This document shows positions 53,448-61,256 of a stretch of 64,000 nt of DNA, piece by piece. Source of the stretch: Gemmatimonadota bacterium (lineage in GTDB: Bacteria; Gemmatimonadota; Gemmatimonadetes; Longimicrobiales; Gaopeijiaceae). The notes under the pieces are model-generated. The model had not been told where the DNA came from and searched no databases. It saw nothing but the letters and a program-made list of their open reading frames with translations. Location: NCBI GenBank assembly GCA_041390125.1, contig JAWKQN010000017.1:1-64000 (forward strand), read 5' to 3'. A program made the position numbers and the translations under genes. The stretch's first letter is position 1. The number at the start of each line of letters is the position of its first letter.

Positions 53448-54515
53448 ATGCTGCCGCGCATCCCTCGTCCCACGCTCGCCCTCCTGCTCGTGCCGCTCGC
53501 CACTCCGGCGGGAGCCCAGGAGCCGGCCGCGTGGGGAGCGAGCCTCGAATTCCACACCTTCTCGATCGTGGCCATCGATCCGGCCACGGGAGAGTCCGGC
53601 GTGGCGGTCACCACGCGCCGGCCGTGCGTGGGCAATGCCGTGCCGTGGGTGCGCGCGGGCGTGGGTGCGGTGGCCACCCAGGGGGGGACGCGCATCGAGT
53701 ACGGCACCGACGTGCTCGATCTGCTGGAGCAGGGCGTTCCCGCCCGGGAGGCCCTCGACCGGGTGGTGGCCGCGGACGCCGATCGCGAGCGGCGCCAGGT
53801 GGGCGTGATCGATCTGCAGGGGCGCACCGCCCAGTGGACGGGCTCCGGGCAGTACGGCGCCGAGGCGCAGGGAGACTGGGTGGCGGAGCGCACCGGCCCC
53901 ACGTGGGCCGTGCAGGGCAATTCGCTCGTGGGTCCCGAGGTCGTGGACGCGGTGGCGGAGGCCTTCGCCGCCAGCGAGGGGTCGGGCCGCCATCTCGGCG
54001 ACCGTTTGATCTCTGCGCTCGCGGCGGGTCACGCGCTGGGCGGCGACGGCCGCCATGGCGAGACCCAGTCGGCCGCCGTGCTGGTGGCCGATCCGCGGCC
54101 GGGGATGTCGCGGCGACCCGACCGGGTCACGGTGGACATCAACGTCTGCGAGCACCCCGAGCCCGTGGGCGAGATGCGGCGCATCTACGACGCTGTCTCG
54201 GAGACACTCGGGTACCGTACGCTGCAGCAGTTCGCGGGACGCGACGTGCTCCAGCTCCAGGTCCTGCTGCACGCGCTGGGCTACTACCGGCCGGGCACGG
54301 AGGCGGTGGATCCCTCGTCCACAGGGGCCGGGGTCTTCGATCCGGAGACCATGGACGCGGTCACCCGATTCCGTGCGGAGCAGGGGTGGCAGACCACGGT
54401 GCCAGGGCTGGTCGACGCGCGTACCGTCCGTCGCCTCTGGGAGCGCCTCGAGGAGACCGGCCGTGCGGCCGAGGTGCGGGCCCGGGTGCGGGATCTGGCG
54501 CGCGTGGCGCGCTGA
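53448..54515 (+). CDS. Secreted DUF1028 protein with C-terminal peptidoglycan-binding-like domain
   Basis: A 355-residue exported protein. The signal peptide ends in TPAGAQ. Residues 35-235 are DUF1028, an Ntn-hydrolase-like domain (FHTFSIVAIDPATGESGVAV, VGAVATQGGT, VQGNSLVGPEVV, GGDGRHGETQSAAVLV). Residues 265-335 resemble a peptidoglycan-binding helix domain (LQVLLHALGYYRPG, TMDAVTRFRAEQGW, VDARTVRRLWERLE). The cleaved catalytic residue is not certain. Cell-wall localisation is inferred from the C-terminal domain. GGAG lies seven bases before the ATG. Confidence 0.87.
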   Translation: MLPRIPRPTLALLLVPLATPAGAQEPAAWGASLEFHTFSIVAIDPATGESGVAVTTRRPCVGNAVPWVRAGVGAVATQGGTRIEYGTDVLDLLEQGVPAREALDRVVAADADRERRQVGVIDLQGRTAQWTGSGQYGAEAQGDWVAERTGPTWAVQGNSLVGPEVVDAVAEAFAASEGSGRHLGDRLISALAAGHALGGDGRHGETQSAAVLVADPRPGMSRRPDRVTVDINVCEHPEPVGEMRRIYDAVSETLGYRTLQQFAGRDVLQLQVLLHALGYYRPGTEAVDPSSTGAGVFDPETMDAVTRFRAEQGWQTTVPGLVDARTVRRLWERLEETGRAAEVRARVRDLARVAR

Positions 54516-54540
54516 CGCGCTGGCCCGCCTGCCGTTGCCG

Positions 54541-54558
54541 GACGATCGAAGGATCGTC
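54541..54558. terminator. Small hairpin after DUF1028 gene
   Basis: GACGATC (54541-54547) and GATCGTC (54552-54558) form a 7-bp stem with a GAAG loop, 25 bp past the DUF1028 stop. No T-run follows; it may be only a partial terminator. Confidence 0.45.
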
Positions 54559-54613
54559 ACCCAACGGATACGATCGCTTCCCATCGTGGAGATCGCATCC
54601 GCTGGAGGTCCCC

Positions 54614-55114
54614 ATGAAGCATCCCGTCGCCGCGCTGTTGTTCCCGCTCGTCGTCGCCGCCTGTGCCAGCACCGCGGACGCCGGTCCCTGGCGTTCCACG
54701 TCCGCGCAGCTCACCTGGACCGGCGACCACAGCCCCGTGCGTGAGCACGTCTGGCGCTTCGCCTGGGAGACGGGCGAGACCCCGCGCGCGGTGGTGGAGC
54801 TGGACGAGCTGCTGCGTGATCCCGAGCGGGACGACCCGGTCCTGGCGCGGGTGCCGTTGCCCGGGCTGGCCCTGGAGCCGACGGGTGAGATCGTGTGGAG
54901 CGGGCAGGGGATGCGGGTCATCTGCGCCCGGGTGGCGGCCGACTTCTGGTCGGGCTACCGGCCCGAGGTCCGGCCCACGGACGCATGCCGGCTGCGCCGG
55001 GATCCCGAGGTGGTCTGGGAGGACACGCCCACGGGCCGGGAGCGTCGCGTGGAGGAGCGGGTCACCCTGGAGATCCGCGGCGCCCCGTCGGTGCGGCCCG
55101 TCACGACCCGCTGA
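54614..55114 (+). CDS. Hypothetical lipoprotein
   Basis: A 166-residue predicted lipoprotein (ALLFPLVVAACAS, lipobox AAC). The mature part is beta-rich with several Trp and Arg residues (VWRFAWETGETPRAVVELDE, EIVWSGQGMRVICARVAADF) and two later cysteines. No family recognised. GGAGG precedes the ATG by four bases. It overlaps the end of the convergent quinone oxidoreductase gene by 14 bp. Confidence 0.75.
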   Translation: MKHPVAALLFPLVVAACASTADAGPWRSTSAQLTWTGDHSPVREHVWRFAWETGETPRAVVELDELLRDPERDDPVLARVPLPGLALEPTGEIVWSGQGMRVICARVAADFWSGYRPEVRPTDACRLRRDPEVVWEDTPTGRERRVEERVTLEIRGAPSVRPVTTR

Positions 55115-56141
55115 GGTCCTCCGGCTCCATCCGGACCACGAGCTTGCCCACGCTCGCGCGCGATTCCAGGAAGCGGTGCGCCTCCGGCAACTCGGCAAAG
55201 GAGTAGGTCGCTCCCACGACCGGCCGCAGCCCGTGCGCGCGCGTGAAGTCCGTCAGTGACGTCCACAGCGCGAGGAGCCGCTGCGCGTCGGGCAGCAGAT
55301 ACCCGATGTGGGTGGCCAGCACGCCCGTGGACGCCAGGGCGGCGCGGGTGATGTCCATCCGCGGCGCGTCCCGCCAGGCCCGCCACCAGGACAGCGGGTT
55401 CCAGCGCGAGTAGTCCAGCCCGGCGTAGCCCGCCACCACGAGTCGGCCGAGCGGAGCCAGGTGGGCCAGGCAGGCGCGATACACCTCCCCGCCGACCACC
55501 TCCAGCACGACGTCGAAGCCGCGCTCGGCGGTCAGTGCGTCCAGCCGCGCCTCCCAGCCCGGGTCGCGATAGGCGACGGTGGCCTGCGCGCCGAGCGCCC
55601 GCACCCGCTCCAGCTTGGCCTCGCTGCCCGCCAGCCCCACCACCTCGCAGCCGAAGGCCCGGGCCATCTGCACGGCCGCGGTGCCCACGCCACCGGCGGC
55701 CGCGGTGACGGCCACGCGGTCGCTCGGACGCAGGCGCGCCATCTCCATCAGCGCGACCCATGCCGTGAAGAAGTTCACCGCGAAGGCCGCGTTCTCCTCC
55801 ACCGAGTACTCCGCGAGCGCGGGCAGGGCGCGCCGGGCGTCGAGCACCACCCGCTCGGCATAGGCGCCATGCTGCATCCCGCACAGGACGCGCTGGCCCA
55901 GGCGCTCCTCCGGCACGTCCGGCCCGACCGCCGTGATGCGCCCGGTGGCCTCCATCCCCGGCACGTACGGCCTCGGCGGCGCCCACCCGTACAGACCCTT
56001 CCGGGAGAGCACCTCGGCGTAGTTGATCCCGATGGCCTCCACCGTCACCCCCACCTGGCCGGGTCCGGGCTCCGGGGTCGGGACGTCCGTCAGGCGGAGG
56101 ACCTCGGGGGGTCCCGTGCGGGAGAGCTGCCAGGCGCGCAT
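55101..56141 (-). CDS. NADPH:quinone oxidoreductase, zinc-independent MDR family
   Basis: A 346-residue medium-chain dehydrogenase/reductase of the quinone oxidoreductase branch. GINYAEVLSRKGLYG, GMEATGRITAVGP and VTAAAGGVGTAAVQMARAFG (the AAxGGVG NADPH loop) are the family marks, and no structural or catalytic zinc cysteines are present. It should reduce quinones or enones with NADPH. GGAG precedes the ATG at 56141. It is divergent from the AAA+/release-factor chimera; the 137 bp between carry both promoters. Confidence 0.93.
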   Translation of the reverse strand: MRAWQLSRTGPPEVLRLTDVPTPEPGPGQVGVTVEAIGINYAEVLSRKGLYGWAPPRPYVPGMEATGRITAVGPDVPEERLGQRVLCGMQHGAYAERVVLDARRALPALAEYSVEENAAFAVNFFTAWVALMEMARLRPSDRVAVTAAAGGVGTAAVQMARAFGCEVVGLAGSEAKLERVRALGAQATVAYRDPGWEARLDALTAERGFDVVLEVVGGEVYRACLAHLAPLGRLVVAGYAGLDYSRWNPLSWWRAWRDAPRMDITRAALASTGVLATHIGYLLPDAQRLLALWTSLTDFTRAHGLRPVVGATYSFAELPEAHRFLESRASVGKLVVRMEPEDLSGS

Positions 56142-56278
56142 GGCTCCAAGGTGGCCGCAGGGCGCTCCGCCCGCGACCCGACGGGTCGGCGACCTGCTCC
56201 GCCGGTCCGTCCGCGGACGCTCCCCGCGCGCGCTGCGACTGGCGGCGGCGGCGCGCCGGCCGTCCTTTGGAGGCGCAC

Positions 56279-58969
56279 GTGCACCGTCCACCCCCCGCGC
56301 CGGCCGCCATGAGCACCCCCGATCTCCTGCTGATCTCCGACTTCGCCCGGGCCTGGGGGAAGCGGGAGTCACAGCGCGCACGGGCGCTGGTCGAGCACGA
56401 CGAGCTCACGCAGGGGCTCGACCGGATCGAAGCCGCGCTCTCCGCGTCCCCGGCACGCTCCAGCCTGCTCGTGGGACCGCCCGGGGTGGGCAAGACCGCG
56501 TGGGCGCTCGCGCTGGGGCGACGCCTGCGCAAGCAGGGGTGGACCGTCTTCGAGACCTCCGCGTCCGACATCATGTCGGGACGCTCCTACATCGGTCAGG
56601 TGGAGGAGCGCGTCCAGCAGTTGCTGGCGTCCATGCGCGCCTCCCCCAGGTTGCTGTGGATCTGTCCCGCATTCCACGAGCTCACCTGGGCGGGCCGTCA
56701 CAACCAGAGCCCGGTGGGGTTGCTCGAGTTGCTGGTGCCGCACCTCGAGACCGGCGCCATCCGCATGGTGGGGGAGACCTCGCCGGCGGCCTGGGAGCTC
56801 ATGGTGCAGCTCGTCCCCAAGGTCCGCAGCGTGCTGGAGACGGTCCGGATCAAGCCGCTCGAGCCCGAGCGCGTGCGTGCCCTGGCCGAGGCGCGCTTCG
56901 CGGGCAAGCGTCGGGGAAATCTCCGGCCCGAGGTCATCGCCGAGGCCGCGCGCCTGGCGGATCAGTTCCTCATCGCGCGGGAGAACCCCGGCCGACTGCT
57001 GGAGCTGCTGGATTCCACCAAGCAGCGCGTGCTCACCGCCCGGCCGCACGCGACCGAGGTCGCCCTCGACGACATCCTGGTCACGCTGTCGAGCCATACC
57101 GGGATGCCGATCGAGCTGCTGGACGACCGCAGGCAGATGAGCCTGGCGGACGTGCGCGGCTGGTTCGACGAGCGCATCCTGGGCCAGGGCGAGGCGGTGC
57201 AGGCGGTGGTGGAGCGCATCGCGCTCGTGAAGGCCGGACTCACCGACCCGACGCGACCGCTCGCGGTCTTCCTGTTCGTCGGCCCCACGGGGACGGGCAA
57301 GACCGAGATCGCCAAGGCGCTGGCCACGTATCTGTTCCGCTCGTCGTCCCGCCTCCTGCGGCTGGACATGAGCGAGTTCCAGGATCCGGCCTCCCTCGAT
57401 CGCATCCTGGGCGAGCGGGGCTCGGTCGCCGATCCCGGCGCGCTGGTCACGCGCATCCGCGAGCATCCCTTCTCCATCGTGCTGCTGGACGAGTTCGAGA
57501 AGGCGCACCCCTCCGTCTGGGACCTCTTCCTGCAGGTCTTCGACGATGGCCGGCTCACCGCACGGGACGGCACCACGGCCGATTTCCGCAACGCCATCGT
57601 CATCATGACGTCCAACCTGGGCGCGGCCGATGCCCATACCGCGGGCCTCGGGTTCGGGACCGCCGGCCACGTCCGCTTCGAACCGTCCACCATCCGCCGC
57701 ACGCTGGACGGCACCTTCCGTCCCGAGTTCCTCAACCGGATCGATCGGGTCGTCCTTTTCCGGCCGCTCAGCCGGCCGGTCATGCGCACCCTGCTGGACC
57801 TCGAGCTCAAGGCGGTCTACGAGCGCCGCGGTCTGCGTCGCCGGGGCTGGGCCATCGAGTGGGACGAGGCGGCGCTCGAGCACCTCATCGATCATGGATT
57901 CAGTCCCACGCTGGGCGCCCGACCGCTCAAGCGAGCGGTGGAGCAACGGTTCCTGGCCCCACTGGCGGAAGTGATCGTCGAGCATCGTGCGCCCGAAGGG
58001 GAGCAATTCCTGTTCGTGCGCCTGGAGGACGGCCGCCTCGCGGTGCAGTTCGTCGATCCCGATGCGCCCGACGACGCGCGTGCCTCCGTGGCGCCGGGAA
58101 CGCCCCCGGAGCGCGAGCCGTCGCTGGAAGGCGTGGCCCTCGACGGCCAGGGCAGCGCAGCCGAGCTCGACCTCCTGACCACCCGCTACCACGCGCTGCG
58201 CGAACAGGTCACCGCACCGGGGTGGGGCACCGCCAAACAGGCTCGACTGGCGCGCATGGCCGAGGCGGGATTCTGGCAGCGTGAGGATCGCTTCCACACG
58301 CTCGGACTCGTCGAGTACATGGACCGGGTGGAGCGCGCGCTGTCCACCGCGGGATCGCTGCTCACGCGCCTGGGCACCACCTCCGCCGCGCCGCGGGCGC
58401 TGGTACGGCGCCTCGCGGAGCTGCTGTACCTGATCCGGGAGGCCGTCACCGAGCTCGAGGACCAGCGTCTCGGAGACGCCTACCTGCACGTGCGGGCCGC
58501 GCCCGATCCGCAGCGGGGGCCCGACTGTGAGCGCGCGGCCCGTCGGCTGGCGACGATGTACCGCGGGTGGGGCGAGCGACGGCGCATGAAGGTGCAGGTG
58601 CTCGCCGAAGGCCACGACGCGAACGGCCGTTGGGAGTGTCTGCTGGCCGTGTCCGGGTTCGGAGCACACCGGATCCTCGAGCCCGAGACCGGACAGCACG
58701 TCTTCGAGCTGGAGAGCACCGGGGACGGCTCCCCCAAGGTGCGGGTCGCGGTGCGGGTGGTGGCCCAGCCGCTGCGGCCCGTGGATGTGCCCCGCGATGC
58801 CGAGCGCATCGCGCGGACGCTCCTGGATCAGCGCCATCCGAACCAGTCCACGACGATCGTCCGGCGCTACCGGGAAGCTCCCGACCCGCTCGTCCGCGAC
58901 GCCGTGCGCGGATGGCGGACCGGGCGCTTCCAGGCGGTGCTGGATGGGGACTTCGACCTGATGGCGTGA
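56279..58969 (+). CDS. ClpA/B-like double AAA+ ATPase fused to a GGQ-less RF2-like domain
   Basis: An 896-residue chimera. NBD1: Walker A GPPGVGKT (66-73) and pore-loop-like SGRSYIGQ (100-107), but Walker B reads LWICPAFHE (Cys129, Pro130 for Asp-Glu). NBD2: GPTGTGKT (335-342), Walker B LLDE (402-405), RPEFLNRIDRVV, sensor-2 GAR (546-548); the GYVG pore loop is replaced by ERGSVADPGA and no M-domain coiled coil is seen. From about 622 to the end the sequence follows peptide chain release factor RF2: AGFWQRED (664-671), GDAYLHVRA (732-740), a helix ATMYRGWGERRRMKVQVL, EPETGQH (801-807; RF2 has TETGVH) and the terminal RTGRFQAVLDGDFD (RF2: RTGVETRNTQAVLDG). The GGQ domain, about 100 residues in RF2, is reduced to some 20. 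GTG 56279 has GGAGG five bases before it; ATG 56309 has none. A ribosome-linked unfoldase or rescue factor is inferred. Confidence 0.88.
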   Translation: MHRPPPAPAAMSTPDLLLISDFARAWGKRESQRARALVEHDELTQGLDRIEAALSASPARSSLLVGPPGVGKTAWALALGRRLRKQGWTVFETSASDIMSGRSYIGQVEERVQQLLASMRASPRLLWICPAFHELTWAGRHNQSPVGLLELLVPHLETGAIRMVGETSPAAWELMVQLVPKVRSVLETVRIKPLEPERVRALAEARFAGKRRGNLRPEVIAEAARLADQFLIARENPGRLLELLDSTKQRVLTARPHATEVALDDILVTLSSHTGMPIELLDDRRQMSLADVRGWFDERILGQGEAVQAVVERIALVKAGLTDPTRPLAVFLFVGPTGTGKTEIAKALATYLFRSSSRLLRLDMSEFQDPASLDRILGERGSVADPGALVTRIREHPFSIVLLDEFEKAHPSVWDLFLQVFDDGRLTARDGTTADFRNAIVIMTSNLGAADAHTAGLGFGTAGHVRFEPSTIRRTLDGTFRPEFLNRIDRVVLFRPLSRPVMRTLLDLELKAVYERRGLRRRGWAIEWDEAALEHLIDHGFSPTLGARPLKRAVEQRFLAPLAEVIVEHRAPEGEQFLFVRLEDGRLAVQFVDPDAPDDARASVAPGTPPEREPSLEGVALDGQGSAAELDLLTTRYHALREQVTAPGWGTAKQARLARMAEAGFWQREDRFHTLGLVEYMDRVERALSTAGSLLTRLGTTSAAPRALVRRLAELLYLIREAVTELEDQRLGDAYLHVRAAPDPQRGPDCERAARRLATMYRGWGERRRMKVQVLAEGHDANGRWECLLAVSGFGAHRILEPETGQHVFELESTGDGSPKVRVAVRVVAQPLRPVDVPRDAERIARTLLDQRHPNQSTTIVRRYREAPDPLVRDAVRGWRTGRFQAVLDGDFDLMA

Positions 58970-58977
58970 GGGACGGA

Positions 58978-58995
58978 GGCCCGCCCCCTCGGGCC
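58978..58995. terminator. Weak hairpin between convergent genes
   Basis: GGCCCG (58978-58983) pairs with CGGGCC (58990-58995) around CCCCCT, inside the 43-bp gap between the chimera gene and the HupE-like gene. Only six pairs; low confidence as a terminator. Confidence 0.35.
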
Positions 58996-59012
58996 AGGGC
59001 CGGAACGCGTGG

Positions 59013-60017
59013 TCAGGAGGGCAGGAACACCGCCGGCAGTCGCTCGAACAGCCACAAGCAGGCGACCGAGCCCAGCGCGTATCCGATATACCGCGGAGCG
59101 CGTTCGGCCAGGGGCGCGGCCGCGACCGCGAGCGCGCGCAGCGCGGCCACGGCCACCACGACGAACGCGATCTGCCCCGCCTCCACGCCGACGTTGAAGA
59201 ACAGGAGGGCGAGCGGGATGTCGCCCGAGCGCAGGCCGATGGAGCCGAGCGCCCCGGCAAACCCCAGACCATGCAGCAGCCCGAAGACGAACGCCACGAT
59301 CCACGGGCGCCGGTGGATGAGATGGGCGGAGTCACCCGTTCGGCCGAGCACGACGATCTCGCGGGCCAGCAGCATGATCGACAGCGCGATGGCCGCCTCG
59401 ACCGGCGCCGGGTCGAGCGGAATGAACCCCGCAGCCGCTGCGCCGAGGGTAAGGCTGTGCGCCACGGTGAAGGCGGTGATGGTGACGAGCAGCGGCCGTG
59501 TGCCGCGCACGAGCACCAGCAGGCCCAGCACAAAGAAGAGATGGTCGAGCCCGAACAGGATGTGCTCGACCCCCATCACGAAGTAGCGGTGCGCGACCGA
59601 GCCCAGGGATCCACGATCGGCCCGAAGACCTTCGAGCGGAACCCGGACGGAACGACCGCTGCCGCGATAGAATCCCGACGCCTCCGTTCCGTCCTGCCAA
59701 CGTGCCAACACCACGACGCCGGAGAGAGACCACGGCAGCTCGATCGTATCCGAGAAGGTCAGCGGGCGCTCGCAGGTGAACTCGAGGTGGCGGGCCGGGT
59801 CGGGTCCGCGCCCGTCCGGACGCCCGCGGCACACCGAGGGCAGCAGGCCCGGAAGCGCCGTCAACGGAGGCGCGCCGGTATCGACGACCGTCAGCTCGTA
59901 GCGACCCACACCGGTCTCGTCGAGGAACACCCGAGCGATCGAGGTCGTCTCGACGTCGTGTCGGGCGGGTACGGTCCCGAAGAGGAGGCCAAGGCCTACG
60001 AGTGCGAGCGCCGTCAC
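59013..60017 (-). CDS. HupE/UreJ family membrane protein
   Basis: A 334-residue exported membrane protein. An N-terminal beta domain of about 150 residues (ARVFLDETGVGRYELTVVDT) precedes a six- to seven-TM HupE/UreJ_2 core: FVMGVEHILFGLDHLFFVLG with the conserved HilFGxDH motif, ITAFTVAHSLTLG, VFGLLHGLGFAGAL and FFNVGVEAGQIAFV. HupE proteins are nickel/cobalt-type permeases; the form with a periplasmic extension is widespread and unproven as a transporter. A GTG at 60017 overlaps the stop of the PpiC-like gene (GTGA). Confidence 0.9.
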   Translation of the reverse strand: MTALALVGLGLLFGTVPARHDVETTSIARVFLDETGVGRYELTVVDTGAPPLTALPGLLPSVCRGRPDGRGPDPARHLEFTCERPLTFSDTIELPWSLSGVVVLARWQDGTEASGFYRGSGRSVRVPLEGLRADRGSLGSVAHRYFVMGVEHILFGLDHLFFVLGLLVLVRGTRPLLVTITAFTVAHSLTLGAAAAGFIPLDPAPVEAAIALSIMLLAREIVVLGRTGDSAHLIHRRPWIVAFVFGLLHGLGFAGALGSIGLRSGDIPLALLFFNVGVEAGQIAFVVVAVAALRALAVAAAPLAERAPRYIGYALGSVACLWLFERLPAVFLPS

Positions 60018-60844
60018 CGTTCGTTCTCGTCCACGAACACGATCGTGTATCGCTCCCGGAGCTCGTCCACCTTCTCTCGTAGGACCGTCGACTCCCGCTC
60101 CGCGACCCAATCCACACGGACCTGGGCGGAGATCGAGTCCAGCGGAGGGGTCGACCCCGGGAGCACGGACGCGACCCAGAGCCAGTGCTGTCCGCGGACG
60201 CTGGTGTACGGTCCCACCCAGGACGTCGGAGATGCCGCCAGGACCCGGGTGGCCATCGAGTCCCCGAAGATCCGTTGCAGGTCGGTGGAGGACACGCTGT
60301 CCAGGGGGGACGCCTGCAGGGTGGAGGCACCAGGCAGGTCCGCGGGTGCCGACCCGCTCTGCAAGGCCGCCGCCAGGGCGGCGGACCCGGGGTGGGCTGC
60401 GGGCACGATCAGCTCGGTCAGCCACACGCGGGGCGCGGACGAATAGGCAGCCCGGTGCTGGGCGTAGAACGACTCCAGCTCCGCGCGCGACGGCCGCAGG
60501 ACCCCCGCGCTGAGAACGTCGAGCATCTTCTGAGCGAGCAGATCGTGCACCTGCGGGTCGTCATCGAGTCCCAGGAGCCGTGCCTCACGGACGAGGATCT
60601 GCTCGTCGATGAAGTTGTCCTCCAGGCGCTGGAGCTCGTCGGGCGTCAGTGGCAGGCCGATGGCCGCCTCGATCTGGGCGGCACGGGCGAGGACCAGATC
60701 GTGCCGGATCTCCACACGATCCGCGCCCCGGATCCGCTGCGTGGCGGTGTGGGCGCCGAACATCAAGAGCGCGATGAGGACGAAGTGGACGGTAGGTTCA
60801 CGCCATACAGCCCGCCCACGCTCGCCGCCTGGGAGCCTGGCCAT
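60014..60844 (-). CDS. PpiC/SurA-like periplasmic peptidyl-prolyl isomerase
   Basis: A 276-residue membrane-anchored protein. One TM near residue 17-35 (VHFVLIALLMFGAHTATQR), then a SurA-N-like helical domain (DELQRLEDNFIDEQILVREARLLGL split over residues 75-105) and a parvulin-like region (VWLTELIV, FGDSMATRVLA, WVGPYTSVRGQHWLWV) that lacks some rotamase core residues. It probably chaperones the HupE-like protein encoded immediately downstream, with which it overlaps (GTGA). GGGAGG precedes the ATG at 60844, which is preferred over 60907. Confidence 0.85.
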   Translation of the reverse strand: MARLPGGERGRAVWREPTVHFVLIALLMFGAHTATQRIRGADRVEIRHDLVLARAAQIEAAIGLPLTPDELQRLEDNFIDEQILVREARLLGLDDDPQVHDLLAQKMLDVLSAGVLRPSRAELESFYAQHRAAYSSAPRVWLTELIVPAAHPGSAALAAALQSGSAPADLPGASTLQASPLDSVSSTDLQRIFGDSMATRVLAASPTSWVGPYTSVRGQHWLWVASVLPGSTPPLDSISAQVRVDWVAERESTVLREKVDELRERYTIVFVDENER

Positions 60845-61256
60845 GGATCCTCCCGCCGTACGAGGGTCTGCCTGACGTGTATTCCGGCCGGAGCGGCCTC
60901 CTGTCAACTGCGTCTATGCTGAGACTTTCCGACGTCGCAGGCCTCCGACGGACCACGCCCACCGACCCGATCAAACGGCCGTCCTCGGGGCCTTGACAAA
61001 CGGCGCGAGGCGCGCCCACTCTGCCGAGTAGAAACGGCACAACAAGAGGCAATCCTCTGGCGCCCGCTCGGCGGTATCTCCGCTCAGCTGACGCTTGGTG
61101 CGCGCCGCGCGCACTCCGCCTCGCCGGCCTTCCGATTCGGGTATCGCACGCCCGTCAGGCGTGAGGACAGCGCGTCATCGTATGCCACCGGCTGCGTGAT
61201 GCTCATAGATCGGCTTTCCATCCAGCGCGCCGAGTGCGTGCCAAAGGAGTCGAGTC
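60845..61256. other. Divergent intergenic region (412 bp) upstream of the SusC-like gene
   Basis: No gene is visible. A TTGACA hexamer (60993-60998) is present without a convincing TATAAT-like hexamer 16-18 bp downstream, so I do not call a promoter. A short dyad GTGCGCG (61098-61104), CCG, CGCGCAC (61108-61114) lies in the leader of the SusC-like gene. AAAGGAG (61243-61249) is its ribosome site. Confidence 0.55.

Noticed and set aside
60993..60998. Sigma-70 -35 box (TTGACA) of the SusC-like gene
   Set aside because: No acceptable -10 hexamer lies 16-18 bases downstream, and it is 259 bp from the start codon.
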